Shown: one piece after another, positions 14,242 to 21,432 of the stretch
Numbering within the stretch: the stretch's first letter is position 1
Layout of the letters: each line of letters opens with the position of its first letter
DNA from: a virus
DNA length: 34,901 nt
Strand: one strand, 5' to 3'
Virus record (IMG/VR): IMGVR_UViG_3300020421_001854
Span: 1 to 34,901 of that record
Translations under genes and position numbers: made by a program
The notes under the pieces: generated by a model
Seen by the model: the letters and a program-made list of their open reading frames with translations, nothing else
Told to the model about the DNA's origin: nothing
Databases searched by the model: none

Positions 14242-14598
14242 TTACTTTTTACCTGATCTTGAACCTGTGTATAAACCAAACCATGCCGCACCTGCACCAA
14301 CTACTATACTAACAAGTCCTGATTGTTCCATAGTAGGTTGTGGAATTGCCATGTACCAAATTACAACTTTATATAACAAGTATATGTATGTTGTAATAAA
14401 AACTCTTGGGAATATTCTCCAGGCATCAATTGCTCTTGCCATGTGTATTAATTTAGCATACGGGTTGGGACCTAAATCCTTTACCGAAGTGTCAACTTCT
14501 AACTCTACGTTTACCTTCTTCGTTACATCTGCCACTTTCTTGCCCCCTTCTGGTTTAAGTTCTGGTTTAATACTTTTTTTATTTTCTGCTTTTTCCAT
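14242..14598 (-). CDS. Holin-like membrane protein
   Basis: A 118-residue protein with a charged N-terminal half and two hydrophobic segments (about 63-83, IFPRVFITTYIYLLYKVVIWY, and 94-112, SGLVSIVVGAGAAWFGLYT) followed by a basic tail. The layout and the aromatic first segment resemble the putative holin family of marine T4-like phages. The frame is open from 14619, but the ATG at 14598 has GAG seven bases upstream and trims the overlap with the MscS-like gene to 20 bases. It lies within the same late region as the spanins and the muramidase. The holin role is inference. Confidence 0.7.
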   Translation of the reverse strand: MEKAENKKSIKPELKPEGGKKVADVTKKVNVELEVDTSVKDLGPNPYAKLIHMARAIDAWRIFPRVFITTYIYLLYKVVIWYMAIPQPTMEQSGLVSIVVGAGAAWFGLYTGSRSGKK

Positions 14599-14980
14599 TT
14601 TTAATCTCATGAATAGCATCGCTATTCGTCTTTATCTTATGTTCGTTAGTTTTAGGTCTTGCATTAAACACGACCTTCTCTAATTTTAAGAACGGTATTC
14701 TTTCATTTGGAACATATCTCCAAACATAGTCCTCGTTTTCTTTGTGTATGCCAAATACTGTATTTGAAATGCCTATCTTAACTATTATTGCCTGTTCGCC
14801 ATCTAGTATTACGTGGTCACCTTCTTGGAAAGCACTATTCATTCTGAACTTTAGTCCTTTAATTAAAGACGCCACAAAGTCTTTAAACCAGAATGCTAAC
14901 GATATTGAAATTAATATCGCTATCCACGGTACTAACATTTCTGTTAGGTCCATAGATAATGTGTTTAAATCCGGGTTCAT
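14579..14980 (-). CDS. MscS-like mechanosensitive channel fragment
   Basis: A 133-residue protein with one membrane segment (LVPWIAILISISLAFWF, about 16-32). It runs into an amphipathic helix (FKDFVASLIKGLKF) and then a small beta domain with FQEGDHVILDGEQAIIVKIGI. That order matches the pore helix and beta domain of MscS, reduced to its core. Full MscS is about 286 residues and has three membrane helices, so this is a mini-version. Its position between the holin-like gene and the acyl carrier protein homologue suggests a role in the membrane during infection or lysis. Family assignment is by motif only. Confidence 0.65.
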   Translation of the reverse strand: MNPDLNTLSMDLTEMLVPWIAILISISLAFWFKDFVASLIKGLKFRMNSAFQEGDHVILDGEQAIIVKIGISNTVFGIHKENEDYVWRYVPNERIPFLKLEKVVFNARPKTNEHKIKTNSDAIHEIKNGKSRK

Positions 14981-15195
14981 TTCTTCTCAACAAGATCTAT
15001 TAAGTCTTGTACTTTCGTTACATTATCTCCATCGGATTCTGAAATTTTTACACCAGTTGCATTTTCAACTGCTATACATAATTCAATAGTATCGAACGGA
15101 TCTGCATTTAAATCATCTACTAGATGTGACTCTGGTGTTACTTTACTTTCGTCAATACCTAAATGCTCTGCGATGCATTTTATAACTTCTTGCAT
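14977..15195 (-). CDS. Acyl carrier protein homologue lacking the modified serine
   Basis: A 72-residue acidic protein with the four-helix ACP pattern: HLGIDESKVTPESHLVDDL, then DTIELCIAVENATGVKI, then VTKVQDLIDLV. In a normal ACP the second helix begins D-S-L and the serine carries 4'-phosphopantetheine. Here the codons read GAT CCG TTC, giving D-P-F, so the attachment serine is replaced by proline. It cannot be charged by the usual route. It might be a regulatory or decoy binding partner of host ACP enzymes; that is inference. It overlaps the MscS-like gene by four bases. Confidence 0.88.
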   Translation of the reverse strand: MQEVIKCIAEHLGIDESKVTPESHLVDDLNADPFDTIELCIAVENATGVKISESDGDNVTKVQDLIDLVEKK

Positions 15196-15196
15196 T

Positions 15197-15475
15197 TTAC
15201 TTCTTCTCCAATTTTTTAATTCGTTGTTCTAATTCGTCTATCTTTTTAGTTACGAATGGATACTTCTTTCTCCACAATTTAGGATCTTGTTCAAACCAAG
15301 TCCAACCCCATCTTGTTACTAGAAAATCTAATGTACGATCAAAATAACCATATAACCAGATCCCTAATCTTGTTCCTTTAAAGTAGGTTGAAAAAGCTAA
15401 CCCAAACAAAGACCCAACCAGAGCTGTGTAAATCCACAGTCGATCTGTAGCCATACGTTCAATCATTTCCCACAT
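15197..15475 (-). CDS. Membrane-anchored coiled-coil protein
   Basis: A 92-residue protein with an N-terminal hydrophobic segment (about 13-31, LWIYTALVGSLFGLAFSTYF), an aromatic middle (WLYGYFDRTLDFLVTRWGWTW) and a C-terminal charged helix likely to form a coiled coil (KKIDELEQRIKKLEKK). No family recognised. It has a good ribosome site (GAGGAAATTAT) and a late promoter 26 bases upstream, and it heads the block running through the ACP homologue to clpA. Confidence 0.75.
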   Translation of the reverse strand: MWEMIERMATDRLWIYTALVGSLFGLAFSTYFKGTRLGIWLYGYFDRTLDFLVTRWGWTWFEQDPKLWRKKYPFVTKKIDELEQRIKKLEKK

Positions 15476-15499
15476 ATAATTTCCTCAGTTATTATATGT

Positions 15500-15508
15500 G
15501 TATTTATT
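15500..15508 (-). promoter_or_regulatory. T4-like late promoter
   Basis: AATAAATAC on the minus strand, between the outer-spanin stop and the ATG at 15475. It probably drives the genes from 15.5 kb to 9.9 kb. Confidence 0.75.
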
Positions 15509-15510
15509 CG

Positions 15511-15906
15511 TTATTTCTTTTTGTTGGAGGGCTTGTTATCAGTAGATTCGTAGTACTCTTTGTACGACTTGATAATCTCGTCTTGTTGTAGCATATATGC
15601 ACGTATTTGTGCGAAGTTTTTAGCTAATGCTTCGTATCCGTCGTCAGTTAAGCCGAATAATACAGGGTCTATACCCCCTTCTTTAAGTTTAGCAAACACT
15701 TCATCAGCATTGTCGCTGGTTATAATAGTCCATTTGATTTCTTCTAATTTAGGAGTTAACGGCTCGGGTAGTGCAAGAGGTTGCCTATCTTCTTTTACTG
15801 AGAATATCTCTAATTGCTTAACTGCTGTTCCACAACTAGTAAGGAACGTAGTTAGGATTAGCAATACTAGGACACTCAGAATTGATTTCAGACTTCTTAG
15901 TTGCAT
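15511..15906 (-). CDS. Rz1-like outer-membrane lipoprotein (o-spanin)
   Basis: A 131-residue lipoprotein. A basic start and hydrophobic stretch (ILSVLVLLILTTF) lead to the lipobox L-T-S-C, so Cys25 would be lipidated. The mature part begins with a proline-rich stretch (PLALPEPLTPKLEEIKW), then a small alpha/beta domain and a charged helix. Its start lies 71 bases inside the inner-spanin gene in a different frame, the classical arrangement of Rz/Rz1 pairs. It would join the inner spanin to disrupt the outer membrane at lysis, so the host is Gram-negative. Confidence 0.82.
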   Translation of the reverse strand: MQLRSLKSILSVLVLLILTTFLTSCGTAVKQLEIFSVKEDRQPLALPEPLTPKLEEIKWTIITSDNADEVFAKLKEGGIDPVLFGLTDDGYEALAKNFAQIRAYMLQQDEIIKSYKEYYESTDNKPSNKKK

Positions 15907-16321
15907 TTTTCTCTTTCTCCGTTAATGGACTTCCCATTGCAATTTCTTGACATCTCATTGCATTCTGGGTTCCTTTGTTAATTATCTTCTCGACGGACGA
16001 TGGTCTCTTCGTTGCGAGATCACCAACATCACGTACTTCGCCTTTTCCGTTTATTTTATTGAATTTTTTATCTAGAGCGGCAAACTCGGCTTTAAGACTT
16101 TTGTTTTGTTTTTCTATTTTTTCGTTAATTTCAGTTATTGCTTTAAAGTCTGCTTTCATTTGTGTAATAACAGCTTTTTGACTTTCAACACTTTGTTCTA
16201 ACTTCATGTTGTTTGCTTCTGATGTAGCCAAGTCTGCTTTTAGATTCTTTACATACATAAATCCTCCGCCAGCACCAGCTAACATAATTACAATCATTGC
16301 TATTTTAATAGATCCAAACAT
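15836..16321 (-). CDS. Rz-like inner-membrane spanin (i-spanin)
   Basis: A 161-residue protein with an N-terminal membrane anchor (about residues 5-24, IKIAMIVIMLAGAGGGFMYV) followed by a long periplasmic coiled coil (28-90) rich in Glu/Lys/Gln and a short C-terminal domain with two cysteines. This is the typical i-spanin layout. The overlapping o-spanin gene and the upstream muramidase support the call. Its ATG lies one base after the TAA of the 43-residue gene. Confidence 0.82.
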   Translation of the reverse strand: MFGSIKIAMIVIMLAGAGGGFMYVKNLKADLATSEANNMKLEQSVESQKAVITQMKADFKAITEINEKIEKQNKSLKAEFAALDKKFNKINGKGEVRDVGDLATKRPSSVEKIINKGTQNAMRCQEIAMGSPLTEKEKNATKKSEINSECPSIANPNYVPY

Positions 16322-16322
16322 A

Positions 16323-16454
16323 TTATTCTTCGTCCTCGCTATAACGCGGTTCGCTACAAACCAATATCTCTATAGGCTTGTTATCTCCATCTTTAAATTC
16401 TTCGACTAATCTGCCTTCGTGCTGTCTACCGCAGTTCTGGCAGTATTTAATCAT
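16323..16454 (-). CDS. Small zinc-ribbon-like protein, 43 residues
   Basis: A short ORF between the muramidase and the i-spanin. It opens MIKYCQNCGRQHEGRLVEEF and has a third cysteine in LVCSEPRYSEDEE. The CxxCG knuckle resembles half of a zinc ribbon; a fourth ligand could be the histidine at 12. Its ATG overlaps the TGA of the muramidase gene (ATGA), and it fills the gap, both supporting translation. Function unknown. Confidence 0.6.
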   Translation of the reverse strand: MIKYCQNCGRQHEGRLVEEFKDGDNKPIEILVCSEPRYSEDEE

Positions 16455-16960
16455 ACTAACTGTTTGGCTAAATCTGTAGTTTCTTCAACTCTTCTTGTCC
16501 AACCTCTTCCAAATGTTGAAAAAGTAGAAAGACTTTCGTAATACTTTTGTCTTTCACCTTGGAAATTTTCAATAGTTGACTCAATGCCGTGTGCATCAAC
16601 ATACTCAGCCACCTTTGCTAGTGTATTAGGTCCAATGCCTCCGTCAGCAACTGTACCAATCATAGTTTGTAAGTATTTTGCTGAACGTCCTGGGCCTGCA
16701 TTAACACCAAAGTCGAAAACACATAAGTCTAATCCACCTGGTAAATCATCACCCTTCATTTTATCCCAATAATTCTTTTTGTAAATAGGAGCAACATCTT
16801 CGACTAATAAGTCTTTCATGTCTTTTGTTCCGCCCCATTCTTCGTAAACTCTTTTTGTAACACCTAAGTTTGTTTCTCCACCTGGATCTTGTGGATGGTT
16901 TACATATCCACCTTCATGGTGCAGAATTGTTTCTAAACATTTATCGTAATTTGATTGCAT
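16451..16960 (-). CDS. GH108 N-acetylmuramidase endolysin
   Basis: A 169-residue peptidoglycan hydrolase of glycosyl hydrolase family 108. The N-terminal motif HHEGGYVNHPQDPGGETNLGV (from about residue 14) carries the catalytic glutamate, E16. The C-terminal half (VCDFGVNAGPGR-like region and IGTVADGGIGPNTLAKV) matches the peptidoglycan-binding part. No signal peptide is seen, so a holin would be needed for release. It sits upstream of the spanin pair and shares the late promoter at 18.22 kb. Confidence 0.92.
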   Translation of the reverse strand: MQSNYDKCLETILHHEGGYVNHPQDPGGETNLGVTKRVYEEWGGTKDMKDLLVEDVAPIYKKNYWDKMKGDDLPGGLDLCVFDFGVNAGPGRSAKYLQTMIGTVADGGIGPNTLAKVAEYVDAHGIESTIENFQGERQKYYESLSTFSTFGRGWTRRVEETTDLAKQLV

Positions 16961-16962
16961 TT

Positions 16963-17676
16963 TTAATTCCTTGTTGCTACGACTGTATATCCATTATTGG
17001 AAATAAGTAACTTATCACCATATTTTTCAATATCGTAGTCGCCTAAGTATTTAGTAAGGTAAATTGTTTCGGCCCAAGAATTGACATTGTAAGATTCTGT
17101 AACTGCTTTTTCAATTTCTTCGCTTTTACCAAAATCTTCAACTTTTAATTTTAAATCACCACTGTATTTTTTCTTAAATGTAATGCTGTCCTGCAACATT
17201 TCAATACTGTCCAAATAACTCTTATTAAAGAAGTTTTTGTAGTTCTCCATGTTGTTTTCATTAACCTTAATATCATAAGCATCATTGTCTAATGGAACTA
17301 TACTTGTAAGCGATTCTAGGTTAACTTCCTCGCTTTTAAAACTCTTGTAGTATCTGTATTTCATCTTACCTATATCTGATAGCTTTTGTACACCATCAAC
17401 TATTTCAACTATCTGTTCTGGAACTTCTTTAGTTCTTTCCATCTCAACAAATACTTTATATGTTGCATCAGGTTGTTCACCGGAAGTTACATCAGCATCT
17501 AATACGAAAGGATAACCTTTCTCTATAAAATTCATTAAGTCGTTTGCTGATTCTTTAGTTCTAGTTGAAAAACTTAATACAACGATATTCTTATCGTCAC
17601 CCATTTTACTTTTAAATGAGTCAACTTCAAATATATCGTAAACTAATTCTTTAAGATCGTTTGATTGTAATCCCAT
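16963..17676 (-). CDS. Hypothetical T4-like phage protein, 237 residues
   Basis: An acidic soluble protein without signal peptide or membrane segments, and no family I can name. The N-terminal 105 residues look like a small alpha/beta domain (KNIVVLSFSTRTKESANDLMNF, VFVEMER). The rest is helical and charged and ends in beta strands (DKLLISNNGYTVVATRN). It shares a base with the 172-residue gene upstream, and both follow the late promoter at 18.22 kb, so a virion or assembly role is possible but unproven. Confidence 0.8.
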   Translation of the reverse strand: MGLQSNDLKELVYDIFEVDSFKSKMGDDKNIVVLSFSTRTKESANDLMNFIEKGYPFVLDADVTSGEQPDATYKVFVEMERTKEVPEQIVEIVDGVQKLSDIGKMKYRYYKSFKSEEVNLESLTSIVPLDNDAYDIKVNENNMENYKNFFNKSYLDSIEMLQDSITFKKKYSGDLKLKVEDFGKSEEIEKAVTESYNVNSWAETIYLTKYLGDYDIEKYGDKLLISNNGYTVVATRN

Positions 17677-18194
17677 TATACTGCTCCAGCTTCGGCATTA
17701 ACTTCTGCGTCTTGTGGAACATCATCTATTGCTGGTTGTGTTGATGCTACTGCTGGTTCTTTAACAAAGTCTAATTGTTCTCTGTATCCACTGTATATAT
17801 TAAGTATTAAATCCTTAGGCATTTGTATTTCTACTATCCACATAGGCTTACGGTCTAACTTACCTTTTTTAGAACCAGGTCTAATATCGTCTGGTTTACG
17901 TATTTTACGTGGAGTTAATATAGAGCTTTTTGCATATGATACTTTGCAGTCGTAATCTAGTAATCTTTTACCACCCATTGGGTCTGGCATTTTATCTCTA
18001 GGCCACATAAACTCGCAAGTAACCCAATGTCTATCGATCTTAGGTCCAGATGCTAATTCGCCATCTTCCCAATTATCGTACACATATAAGTCTAATTCGT
18101 CTAAAACACGTTCAAAGTCTTTTAATATGCTAAAAGCGGTGTCGCTTTCATATATTCCTTCTACGTTTTTAACTATGTCCATTACATCATGCAT
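17676..18194 (-). CDS. Hypothetical T4-like phage protein, 172 residues
   Basis: A soluble protein with a conserved-looking core: DLYVYDNWEDGELASGP, HWVTCEFMWPRDKMPDP, then RKPMWIVEIQMPKDL. A low-complexity Ala/Pro/Val tail follows. It resembles proteins conserved in marine T4-like phages without assigned function. The ATG at 18194 is followed by a second in-frame ATG four codons later (MHDVMD). A late promoter lies 26 bases upstream. Confidence 0.8.
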   Translation of the reverse strand: MHDVMDIVKNVEGIYESDTAFSILKDFERVLDELDLYVYDNWEDGELASGPKIDRHWVTCEFMWPRDKMPDPMGGKRLLDYDCKVSYAKSSILTPRKIRKPDDIRPGSKKGKLDRKPMWIVEIQMPKDLILNIYSGYREQLDFVKEPAVASTQPAIDDVPQDAEVNAEAGAV

Positions 18195-18218
18195 ATACGT
18201 TCACCCATTCTTATACAC

Positions 18219-18227
18219 TTATTTATC
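18219..18227 (-). promoter_or_regulatory. T4-like late promoter
   Basis: GATAAATAA on the minus strand, in the divergent gap between the lysis-block genes and phoH. It probably drives the 18.2-15.5 kb block, including the endolysin and spanins. Confidence 0.7.
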
Positions 18228-18345
18228 CGAGTTAAGTTTGAATAGTAGCATATTTGTCTTTAGCTATACCAGGTAAATATTTGTGTAGAGACGCATTTTA
18301 GTTGTGTTAATACAATTAAGGTGTTCCTTTGCGTGATTAACTCAT

Positions 18346-18351
18346 AAGGAG
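18346..18351 (+). promoter_or_regulatory. Ribosome binding site of phoH
   Basis: AAGGAG seven bases ahead of the ATG at 18359, which fixes the start. The 164-base divergent gap (18195-18358) must hold the phoH promoter, but no convincing -35/-10 pair was found. TACAAT at 18311-18316 lacks a good -35 partner. Confidence 0.7.
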
Positions 18352-18358
18352 ATACTTA

Positions 18359-19075
18359 ATGGGTGCTAAAAGAAGCAAAAGACGTTACGAACAGCAACGT
18401 TCGAATATTATTAACTTTCAACCACACAAACACAAACAGGTACAAATACTACCTAGAAATAAAAATCAAGAAACATATATGCTAAAACTGTTGGACGCCC
18501 GAAAAGACATAGTCTTTGGCATTGGTCCTGCGGGAACCGGTAAGACCCTATTAGCGGTCCAGGTGGCTATTAAGAATTTTAAAGAAGGGTTGTTTGACAA
18601 GATTGTGATTACAAGACCAGCTGTGTCAGTAGACGAGGATTTAGGATTTTTACCAGGAACTATGGAAGATAAAATGGCTCCTTGGACAAGACCTATCTTT
18701 GATGTATTCAAGCAATACTACCATCCAAAGGAAATATCTAGTATGCTTGAAGATGACATAGTAGAAATTGCTCCGCTGTCTTATATGCGAGGGCGTACTT
18801 TTAAAAAAGCATTTATTGTTGCAGATGAAATGCAGAACGCAACACAAAGTCAAATGAAAATGCTATTAACAAGGATAGGAGAAAGATCACAAATGGCTGT
18901 GACAGGAGATTTGCATCAAGCAGATAGAATGTCAAATAACGGTCTTTTAGATTTTGTAAAAAAATTAGAAGGGCACAGAGACGAAACTTCACATATAGAC
19001 ATTGTCCGTTTCCAGCACGGAGACATAGAAAGGCACAAGGCAGTTAGTGAAGTGTTAGATATTTACGGAGACTAG
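18359..19075 (+). CDS. phoH: PhoH-family P-loop ATPase
   Basis: A 238-residue PhoH-like protein and the only plus-strand gene. Walker A is GPAGTGKT (56-63). The Walker B region is AFIVADEMQNATQSQMKMLL, and VTGDLHQAD follows, as in other PhoH proteins. PhoH genes are widespread in marine phages; the family is linked to phosphate starvation in bacteria, but the phage role is not settled. Its TAG shares a CTAG with the TAG of the convergent minus-strand gene. Confidence 0.96.
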   Translation: MGAKRSKRRYEQQRSNIINFQPHKHKQVQILPRNKNQETYMLKLLDARKDIVFGIGPAGTGKTLLAVQVAIKNFKEGLFDKIVITRPAVSVDEDLGFLPGTMEDKMAPWTRPIFDVFKQYYHPKEISSMLEDDIVEIAPLSYMRGRTFKKAFIVADEMQNATQSQMKMLLTRIGERSQMAVTGDLHQADRMSNNGLLDFVKKLEGHRDETSHIDIVRFQHGDIERHKAVSEVLDIYGD

Positions 19076-19866
19076 TCGCCTAGTTTCCACTTTTTAGTGT
19101 AATCGCCAGGAAGGTCTGTGTCGTGGTCATCTACAATATAGTCTTTCTTGGCGTGTTGCCACTTAGACCATCCGTTAAAAGTAATCTTATTAGTTTGAAT
19201 TATAGCATTGTGTCTATCAACGGCAGTTTTAGTTAACTCACTTGTACGAGCAACAATCTTTTCACGTTTAATAGGTACTACTTGTACTAACGGTTCGCCT
19301 AACTTAATAAACGTAGGCTTAATTTCTTTTAACATAATATTAATAGGACTCATTAAAGCACCTAAGTCATGATCAATTATACCTGGTGGTGCTGTGTAGT
19401 TTCGATCTTCATAATAAAACATTGGCAAGTACATTAGACTCCAGTTTTTAGGTTGCCATATTTTCCAAGGACAATCTAATTTTACTGCTGACCTAACACC
19501 AAACTCTTGCATAACAGAACTTGCTTCGTTATGTACTTGATCAGCTGGGTGAAACGCACTATTATAACTAGGGTCTGAATATCTAGTTTCTACATTTTGT
19601 CCATCTTGACTAGGAATAATATCCATATCACACCAAGCTGGAATAATAAAACCTGTCTTCATATAGTCGCCTATACCTGGACAAGCTCTAATAGTTTGAT
19701 CGCTATCTATTTTATGTTTTTGTTTATCAGTAAAAGTAGGCATTTTCTTCCATGCACTAGGAAGAAATTCTGAAGCAGGTCTTATTGGTGCGTATTTTCT
19801 TACAGCCCAATTTTCTGTTTCAAAATAAACTTTTGGTTCGTCTGATTCCTTTTTCCAATTAAACAT
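19072..19866 (-). CDS. Hypothetical phage protein, 264 residues
   Basis: A soluble protein with conserved-looking blocks: MFNWKKESDEPKVYF, RPASEFLPSAWKKMP, CPGIGDYMKTGFIIPAWCDMD, then KLDCPWKIWQPKNWSLMYLPM. Function not known to me; the pattern is reminiscent of DUF6065-type proteins, but this is a weak guess. The ATG at 19866 overlaps the thyX end, with AAAGGA six bases upstream; an in-frame TTG one codon before is less likely. It is the last gene of the early operon that runs down from 23.25 kb and converges on phoH. Confidence 0.85.
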   Translation of the reverse strand: MFNWKKESDEPKVYFETENWAVRKYAPIRPASEFLPSAWKKMPTFTDKQKHKIDSDQTIRACPGIGDYMKTGFIIPAWCDMDIIPSQDGQNVETRYSDPSYNSAFHPADQVHNEASSVMQEFGVRSAVKLDCPWKIWQPKNWSLMYLPMFYYEDRNYTAPPGIIDHDLGALMSPINIMLKEIKPTFIKLGEPLVQVVPIKREKIVARTSELTKTAVDRHNAIIQTNKITFNGWSKWQHAKKDYIVDDHDTDLPGDYTKKWKLGD

Positions 19867-20518
19867 CAAGTTCCTTTATTAGTGGAAATATTTTAGTAAT
19901 AGCTTTGGCACATTCACGGGCAATTTCCATGTGTTCTTTTTGTGTACCATTTGCTCCACGTAATTCAATATAATGGACCCAACTTCTTAAAGTACCATTC
20001 ATATATAATTTAGTCACAGTTAAGCCTTCAGGTAGTACGACTCTGGCTTGTTCTTTTGCAATACCCTGTGCAATAGCCCAATCATATGTTTCTTTAGCTT
20101 GTTTAATAATTGCTTTTTGTCTATTACCCCAAGCCATTTCCAATTCAATATCATGGAACTCAATACTATTTTGTCTATTACTTGGATCTTGTAATCTTGC
20201 TTCTCTATATGTAAATGATTCTTCCATATCTGTTGGCTTTGCATAACGTTGGCTAAATTCTTGAAAACTAAAACTTCTATGTCTTACAATTTGGTGTGCA
20301 ATATCTCTAGTTGTTTCTATTTCTAAACAAGCACTAACCATTTCTAATGGTGACCAATGCTTATGCTTAATCAAGTATTTGATTAATTTACCACTTGTTT
20401 CGTGATTCATTTGATTAGCAGGATTACTTACCCTAGCACAAAAGGCAATTAGCTCTTGACAATCAAATAATTCTAAATCATCTGGTGCCTTACTATATGA
20501 AATTAATTTAACTTTCAT
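19859..20518 (-). CDS. thyX: FAD-dependent thymidylate synthase ThyX
   Basis: This 219-residue flavoenzyme makes dTMP from dUMP. The ThyX signature RHR-x7-S is present as RHRSFSFQEFSQR (79-91). Other core blocks are IETTRDIAHQIV, ARVVLPEGL and LRSWVHYIELR. It supplies dTMP for phage DNA synthesis, and SAR11-type bacteria use ThyX too, consistent with the proposed host. It lies in the early replication/metabolism operon, downstream of the parvulin gene. Confidence 0.97.
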   Translation of the reverse strand: MKVKLISYSKAPDDLELFDCQELIAFCARVSNPANQMNHETSGKLIKYLIKHKHWSPLEMVSACLEIETTRDIAHQIVRHRSFSFQEFSQRYAKPTDMEESFTYREARLQDPSNRQNSIEFHDIELEMAWGNRQKAIIKQAKETYDWAIAQGIAKEQARVVLPEGLTVTKLYMNGTLRSWVHYIELRGANGTQKEHMEIARECAKAITKIFPLIKELDV

Positions 20519-20521
20519 TTT

Positions 20522-20845
20522 TTATCCTGTTCTGTAAATAATGTGTACACCGAACTCGGTGACTATTGGGTGATGACCCATCTCGCCTTTAGGAATAGAT
20601 TGACAAGCAATAGAAAATTCTACTACCATATCTTCTGGTAAGAACCAACCTAAATCTCCACCTGATCGCTTACCACTAGGACAAGCACTATTTTCTTTTG
20701 CGGCGATCTCAAAAGAAATTTTTCCATCTTGAATTTCTTTTTGTACACGTTCAGCGTCTTTCATTGCAAACGCAATACCTCGACTATGCGTACTGTTTTT
20801 CGCACCGGCATAAGAAAATAGAATATGTGAAGCTCTCATTTTCAT
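20522..20845 (-). CDS. Parvulin-type peptidyl-prolyl isomerase
   Basis: A 107-residue single-domain PPIase of the rotamase (PF00639) family. It shows the opening MKMRASHILF, the serine-rich middle ENSACPSGKRSGGDLGWF and the ending TEFGVHIIYRTG, all characteristic of parvulin/PpiC. No signal peptide or membrane anchor, so it is cytoplasmic. It probably helps fold phage proteins alongside the phage DnaJ, GroES-like and Clp proteins. The ATG has GGAG nine bases upstream. It lies between thyX and ferredoxin. Confidence 0.9.
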   Translation of the reverse strand: MKMRASHILFSYAGAKNSTHSRGIAFAMKDAERVQKEIQDGKISFEIAAKENSACPSGKRSGGDLGWFLPEDMVVEFSIACQSIPKGEMGHHPIVTEFGVHIIYRTG

Positions 20846-20849
20846 ATCA

Positions 20850-21173
20850 TTAATCTCCTTTACCTGGTTTTTCCGATATACCTATATGTACTACCGGAAT
20901 TTTATCAGCCAATACATCTTCGGGTCTTGCCTGAGTAATGTTGGGCCATTCATAACTATATTTACTATTGATATCCAGCCACTTACCATCGTCTTGACTG
21001 TCAGGAATAATTGCATCTACAGGGCATTCAGGTTCGCAAACACCACAGTCTATACATTCATCAGGATTAATAACGAGCATATTCTCGCCTTCGTAAAAAC
21101 AATCCACTGGACAAACTTCCACACAAGTCATATGCTTACAGTTTGTACATTTGTCGTTAACTAGATACGTCAT
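20850..21173 (-). CDS. fdxA: 7Fe ferredoxin (FdxA-like)
   Basis: A 107-residue bacterial ferredoxin. Cysteines at 9, 17 and 50 would bind a 3Fe-4S cluster and those at 21, 40, 43 and 46 a 4Fe-4S cluster, as in Azotobacter ferredoxin I. The signatures [12 protein letters not shown] and [13 protein letters not shown] are intact. The length equals that of host FdxA-type proteins. It could support electron supply to ThyX or oxygenases encoded nearby; that is inference. Start: ATG at 21173; no strong ribosome site was seen. Confidence 0.94.
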   Translation of the reverse strand: MTYLVNDKCTNCKHMTCVEVCPVDCFYEGENMLVINPDECIDCGVCEPECPVDAIIPDSQDDGKWLDINSKYSYEWPNITQARPEDVLADKIPVVHIGISEKPGKGD

Positions 21174-21181
21174 ACACGTAT

Positions 21182-21430
21182 TTACATCGTCCAGCTAAGA
21201 ATACCACGTATCGCTAAAATGAGGTAGAACACTTCCATTAAAGCACGTGGAGTATCCTTGTCTTTTACTCCCATGTAAATCCAAATTAAACAACTAAAAC
21301 AAGCAACCGACCAGCCTACCCATTGTACAGCAGGATCACCCCCACTTAATATGAAAGCTGAAGCCATCGCAAGAATAAATCCTAACCATCTCCACCCGTT
21401 GCTAATCTTGTGGTAGTACCGGATCTTCAT
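21182..21430 (-). CDS. Small membrane protein, hypothetical
   Basis: An 82-residue protein with three hydrophobic segments ([47 protein letters not shown]). The layout recalls PnuC-like half-transporters and the gene at 1732-1980. No family certain. It sits three bases after gp44 and nine bases before ferredoxin in the same operon. Confidence 0.75.
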   Translation of the reverse strand: MKIRYYHKISNGWRWLGFILAMASAFILSGGDPAVQWVGWSVACFSCLIWIYMGVKDKDTPRALMEVFYLILAIRGILSWTM

Positions 21431-21432
21431 CT

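Noticed and set aside
18240-18340. Promoter for phoH
   Set aside because: TACAAT is present but no -35 element at a suitable distance; not called.
18228-18345. Possible riboswitch or ncRNA in the divergent gap
   Set aside because: No convincing stem-loop or known motif was found by eye.
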